Assembly (NCBI GenBank): GCA_050743625.1
Contig: JBOGED010000188.1
Location: 1 to 7,685, forward strand
DNA from: JBOGED01 sp050743625
GTDB lineage: Bacteria > Actinomycetota > Nitriliruptoria > Euzebyales > Egibacteraceae
Length of the DNA stretch: 7,685 bases
Direction: 5' to 3'
The notes beneath the pieces are model-generated. The model was not told where the DNA came from. It saw nothing but the letters and a program-made list of their open reading frames with translations, and did not search any database. A program made the translations under genes and the position numbers. This document shows positions 4,975 through 7,685 of this stretch, in pieces. The first letter of the stretch is position 1. Every line of letters starts with the position of its first letter.

Positions 4975-7685
4975 GTGGGAGCGCAGAGGTTCGATGTGTT
5001 CCTGTGCCACCACAGCGCTGACGGCGGGGTTGTCGAGCGTATTGCTGAGCGGCTTCGAAGTGCGGGAGTCCGGTCGTGGCTGGCCGGTTGGCGTATCGCG
5101 CCTGGGGATGATTGGCAGAATGAGATCATCCGGGGTCTTGGCGCCTCGACGGCTTGCGCGGTCTTCGTCGGCTCGCCTGGCTTGGGTGGCTGGGCTCGCG
5201 AGGAGCTGGGGGTGGCGCAGGACCGAGCGGTCACAGACCGCAGCTTTCGCCTGTTCATGGTCCTGCTTCCCGGCGCCCCCAACCCAGACGATCCTAACCT
5301 GGCGTTCCTGGCCAACCGTCAGTGGGTTGACCTGCGGCCTGACATCGACGACCGTCGCTTCCAAGACTTGCTGTCGGCGATTAGCGGTATCCCCCGCCGC
5401 CCTGCCGCGCTTGCCGCAGCGCGTGATTCTCGGTGTCCGTATCGGGGTTTGGAGGTTTTTGAGGAGGAACATGCCGAGTTCTTTTTCGGGCGTGACGACG
5501 ACACCCGACGGCTGGTCGAAAAACTCAAAGACAGCCGCTTCCTGGCGGTGCTTGGCCCCTCGGGGTGCGGCAAGAGCTCGCTGGTACGCGCCGGGATCAT
5601 CCCCGCGCTCAAACAGGGCGCCCTCCCCGGCAGCCAGGGCTGGCCTATTCAACTGATCACGCCTGGGGGGCGTCCATTGAGCAGGCTGGCTGCCCACCTG
5701 GCGTGGCTGTTCCCACAGGAGTCGACGCTCGACTTCCTAGAAGGGCTGCGCGCCGACGAGCGAACCTTGGATCTGACTGTGTCCCTAGCCTTGGGCGACC
5801 AACCCGACGACCAGCAGATGGTCCTGGTGGTCGACCAGTTCGAGGAGACGTTCACGCTGTGCGCCGACGAAGCCGAGCGCGTGGCGTTTGTGGCCAACCT
5901 GTGTTATGCGGCCACCATTCCGGCAGGACGCTTGGTGGTGGTCATGGCGATGCGGGCCGACTTTTACCCCCACTGCGCGTCATACTCGCAGCTGGCGGCA
6001 CTGGCCACCCGCCAATTCCTTGTCAGCCCGCTGGGCGCTGACGGGCTCCGCGAGGTGATCGAACGGCCCGCCTGGCGAGCGGGTCTGGAGCTGCAACCCG
6101 GGCTGGTCCAGACCATCTTGGCTGAAGTGGTCGATCGGCCGGGCAGCCTGCCGTTGCTGGAGTACGTGTTGTGGGAGGTTTGGCAGGGCCGCCAAGGGCA
6201 CCTGCTCACGGTTGAGGCGTATGTGGCCAGCGGCGGGGTTCAGGGCGCGTTGGCGAACCGGGCCGAGGCCACCTACGAGCGGCTGACTCCCGCTCAACAG
6301 GCGATCGCTCGTCGGGTGCTGTTGCGTCTGATCCAGCCTGGGGAGGGTACCGAGGACACTCGTCGCCGCGCCGAGATCGGCGAGCTGCTTACCCGTCACC
6401 AAGGGGAAACCGACCTGGAGGTGGTGATCAAGACGCTGGTCGACGGGCGGCTGTTGACCACCAGCCGTGATGCGGTCAGCGGCGCGCGGGTGGTCGACGT
6501 CGCCCATGAGGCGCTCATCCAGGGTTGGCCCACGCTGCGCGGCTGGATCGAGGAGGACCGCGAGCTCCTGCGTGTTCACCGCCGTCTGACCGAGGCTGCG
6601 GCCGAGTGGGACGACAACGACCGGGAGGAGGGGTTTCTCTACCGCAGGGTTCGCCTGGCCGCCTGGCAGGACCGCTCGACTGCGGACCTCAACGATCTGG
6701 AGCGAGCCTTTCTGGACGCCAGCCGCCAGCGCGAGGCGCAGGAGCATGCCGCGCGCCGTCGGCGGGTCCGCCTGGCCCTGGCGAGTCTCAGCACGGCTCT
6801 GGCGATCATCAGCGCACTGGCGCTCTTCGCGTTTGCGCAGGCCAATCGGCTGGCCGATCAGCGTGAGCTGGCGTTCTCCCGGGAGCTGGTGGCAAGCGCC
6901 GAGACCCAGCTGGAAGCGGATCCGGAGCTGAGCATCCTGTTGGCTGGCCAGGCGTTCGAACTCAGATCGACGGCAGAGGCCCAGGCGGCGCTCCGCCAAG
7001 CCATCGTGGAATCGCGGGTACGGGCCACGCTGCGCGGCCACGACAGCCCGGTGTTGGGCGTGGCGTTCAGCCCCGGCGGGCAGCAGCTGGCCAGCGCCGG
7101 GCGCGATGGGACGCTGCGGGTGTGGACGCTGGCGGGTGATGTCGATCCGGTCGTGCTGACCGGTTACGACGGCGCGGTGAACGGCGTGGCGTTCAGCCCT
7201 GACGGGCAGCGGCTGGCCAGCGCCAGCGATGACCGCATCCTGCGGGTGTGGACGCTGGCGGAGGGCGTCGCTCCGGTCGTGCTGACCGGCCACGACCGCC
7301 AGGTACTGGGGGTGACGTTCAGCCCTGACGGGCAGCTGGTGGCTAGCGCTAGCGCCGACGGCACGGTGCGCGTGTGGCAGGGGGCTGGTGACGGCAACCC
7401 GGTCGTGCTGCGCGGCCACGACGGCGCGGTGGACAGCGTGGCGTTCAGCCCTGACGGGCAGCGGGTGGCCAGCGCGAGCGACGACGGCACGGTGCGCGTG
7501 TGGCAGGGCGCAGGTGACGGCAACCCGGTCGTACTGCGCGGCCACGACGGCGCGGTGAACAGCGTGGCGTTCAGCCCTGACGGACAGCGGCTGGCCAGCG
7601 CCAGCGCGGACCGCACCCTGCGGGTGTGGACGTTGGCCGGTGATGTCGATCCGGTCGTGCTGACCGGTTACGACGGCGCGGTGAA
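4975..7685 (+). CDS. TIR - nSTAND NTPase - transmembrane - WD40 protein (NLR-like immune receptor; C-terminus beyond window)
   Basis: The frame stays open from here to the edge, giving 903 residues. TIR domain, about 4-145: FDVFLCHHSAD (6-16), AGVRSWLAGWRIAPGDDW, and SPGLGGWAREELG (67-79), with W73/E77 at the WxxxE position of NAD-cleaving TIRs. The nSTAND region, about 150-560, opens with CPYRGLEVFEEEHAEFFFGR. Walker A is GPSGCGKSS (194-202, K200) and Walker B is LVVDQFEE (284-291, D287). A sensor-type MRADF is at 326-330, PGSLPLLEY at 389-397 and VAHEALI at 509-515. An RRRRVR stretch precedes one hydrophobic helix (about 600-621). A helical linker leads to WD40 blades from residue 686; five are complete and a sixth begins. 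Family knowledge: STAND proteins oligomerise on ligand binding, and TIR effectors then consume NAD. Anti-phage defence is inference. GTG 4975 is chosen because the TIR fold starts at once; it has no Shine-Dalgarno. An in-frame ATG at 4888 would add 29 residues. Confidence 0.94.
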   Translation, partial: MGAQRFDVFLCHHSADGGVVERIAERLRSAGVRSWLAGWRIAPGDDWQNEIIRGLGASTACAVFVGSPGLGGWAREELGVAQDRAVTDRSFRLFMVLLPGAPNPDDPNLAFLANRQWVDLRPDIDDRRFQDLLSAISGIPRRPAALAAARDSRCPYRGLEVFEEEHAEFFFGRDDDTRRLVEKLKDSRFLAVLGPSGCGKSSLVRAGIIPALKQGALPGSQGWPIQLITPGGRPLSRLAAHLAWLFPQESTLDFLEGLRADERTLDLTVSLALGDQPDDQQMVLVVDQFEETFTLCADEAERVAFVANLCYAATIPAGRLVVVMAMRADFYPHCASYSQLAALATRQFLVSPLGADGLREVIERPAWRAGLELQPGLVQTILAEVVDRPGSLPLLEYVLWEVWQGRQGHLLTVEAYVASGGVQGALANRAEATYERLTPAQQAIARRVLLRLIQPGEGTEDTRRRAEIGELLTRHQGETDLEVVIKTLVDGRLLTTSRDAVSGARVVDVAHEALIQGWPTLRGWIEEDRELLRVHRRLTEAAAEWDDNDREEGFLYRRVRLAAWQDRSTADLNDLERAFLDASRQREAQEHAARRRRVRLALASLSTALAIISALALFAFAQANRLADQRELAFSRELVASAETQLEADPELSILLAGQAFELRSTAEAQAALRQAIVESRVRATLRGHDSPVLGVAFSPGGQQLASAGRDGTLRVWTLAGDVDPVVLTGYDGAVNGVAFSPDGQRLASASDDRILRVWTLAEGVAPVVLTGHDRQVLGVTFSPDGQLVASASADGTVRVWQGAGDGNPVVLRGHDGAVDSVAFSPDGQRVASASDDGTVRVWQGAGDGNPVVLRGHDGAVNSVAFSPDGQRLASASADRTLRVWTLAGDVDPVVLTGYDGAV
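7030..7685 (+). repeat. Homogeneous 126-base WD40 repeat array (continues past window)
   Basis: Each blade is exactly 42 codons. Blades 4 and 5 are nearly identical at DNA level: 7387-7479 against 7513-7605 shows five differences by my count. The 47 bases at 7135-7181 recur exactly at 7639-7685, four units (504 bases) later, so a four-blade higher-order unit may also be repeating. This is much more uniform than the array in the neighbouring gene and implies recent duplication or gene conversion. Confidence 0.9.

Noticed and set aside
4874..5656. Plus-strand open frame of 260 residues overlapping the TIR domain
   Set aside because: Its translation is Ser/Arg/Trp/Cys-rich with no domain. The TIR and Walker A motifs lie in another frame that runs from 4975 to the window edge.
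5980..7545. Long minus-strand open frame (521 residues) opposite the second TIR gene
   Set aside because: Its repeated Arg/His/Ala-rich translation mirrors the WD40 period of the plus-strand gene. The plus frame has clear TIR, Walker and WD40 motifs, so this is an antisense shadow.

Overview
The window is high-GC DNA (roughly two thirds G+C by eye) with GTG starts, four-base start/stop overlaps and protein families typical of Actinomycetes, so the host is most likely a filamentous or related actinobacterium. I cannot name genus or species from the sequence.

Layout. Positions 1-1008 hold a leftward run of four small genes, the last cut by the window edge. Each gene overlaps the next by four bases (ATGA or GTGA). 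They are served by a recognisable promoter (-35 TTGACT, -10 CATACT) that is framed by three copies of a palindromic operator close to CTGGCTTAAGCCAG. The products are small unassigned proteins of the type often met in actinobacterial accessory regions. Positions 1093-1985 are a divergent spacer in which I find no convincing gene, only a fourth operator-like site and an inverted repeat.

From 1986 rightward there are two large genes on the + strand. The first (1986-4751, 921 aa) is a TIR domain, a single transmembrane helix and 14 WD40 blades, enough for two seven-bladed propellers. The second starts at about 4975 and is still open at the right edge (903 residues visible). It is a TIR domain, an nSTAND-type P-loop NTPase with clear Walker A and B motifs, a transmembrane helix and at least five complete WD40 blades plus the start of a sixth. 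The second gene's blades are close to identical at DNA level with a 126-base period, unlike the diverged blades of the first, which indicates recent amplification or homogenisation.

How it may work (inference). Both proteins follow the NLR-like plan of effector, switch or membrane link, and repeat sensor that is known from bacterial anti-phage STAND proteins, and both keep the WxxxE glutamate position of NAD-cleaving TIR domains. A ligand sensed by a propeller would activate the TIR domain and lead to NAD depletion or signalling. The charge pattern around the membrane helices suggests TIR and NTPase inside and propellers outside the cytoplasm, a Toll-receptor-like topology. The tandem of an NTPase-less and an NTPase-containing TIR/WD40 protein is the main candidate system here. 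Nothing in the sequence shows that the leftward four-gene operon takes part in it.
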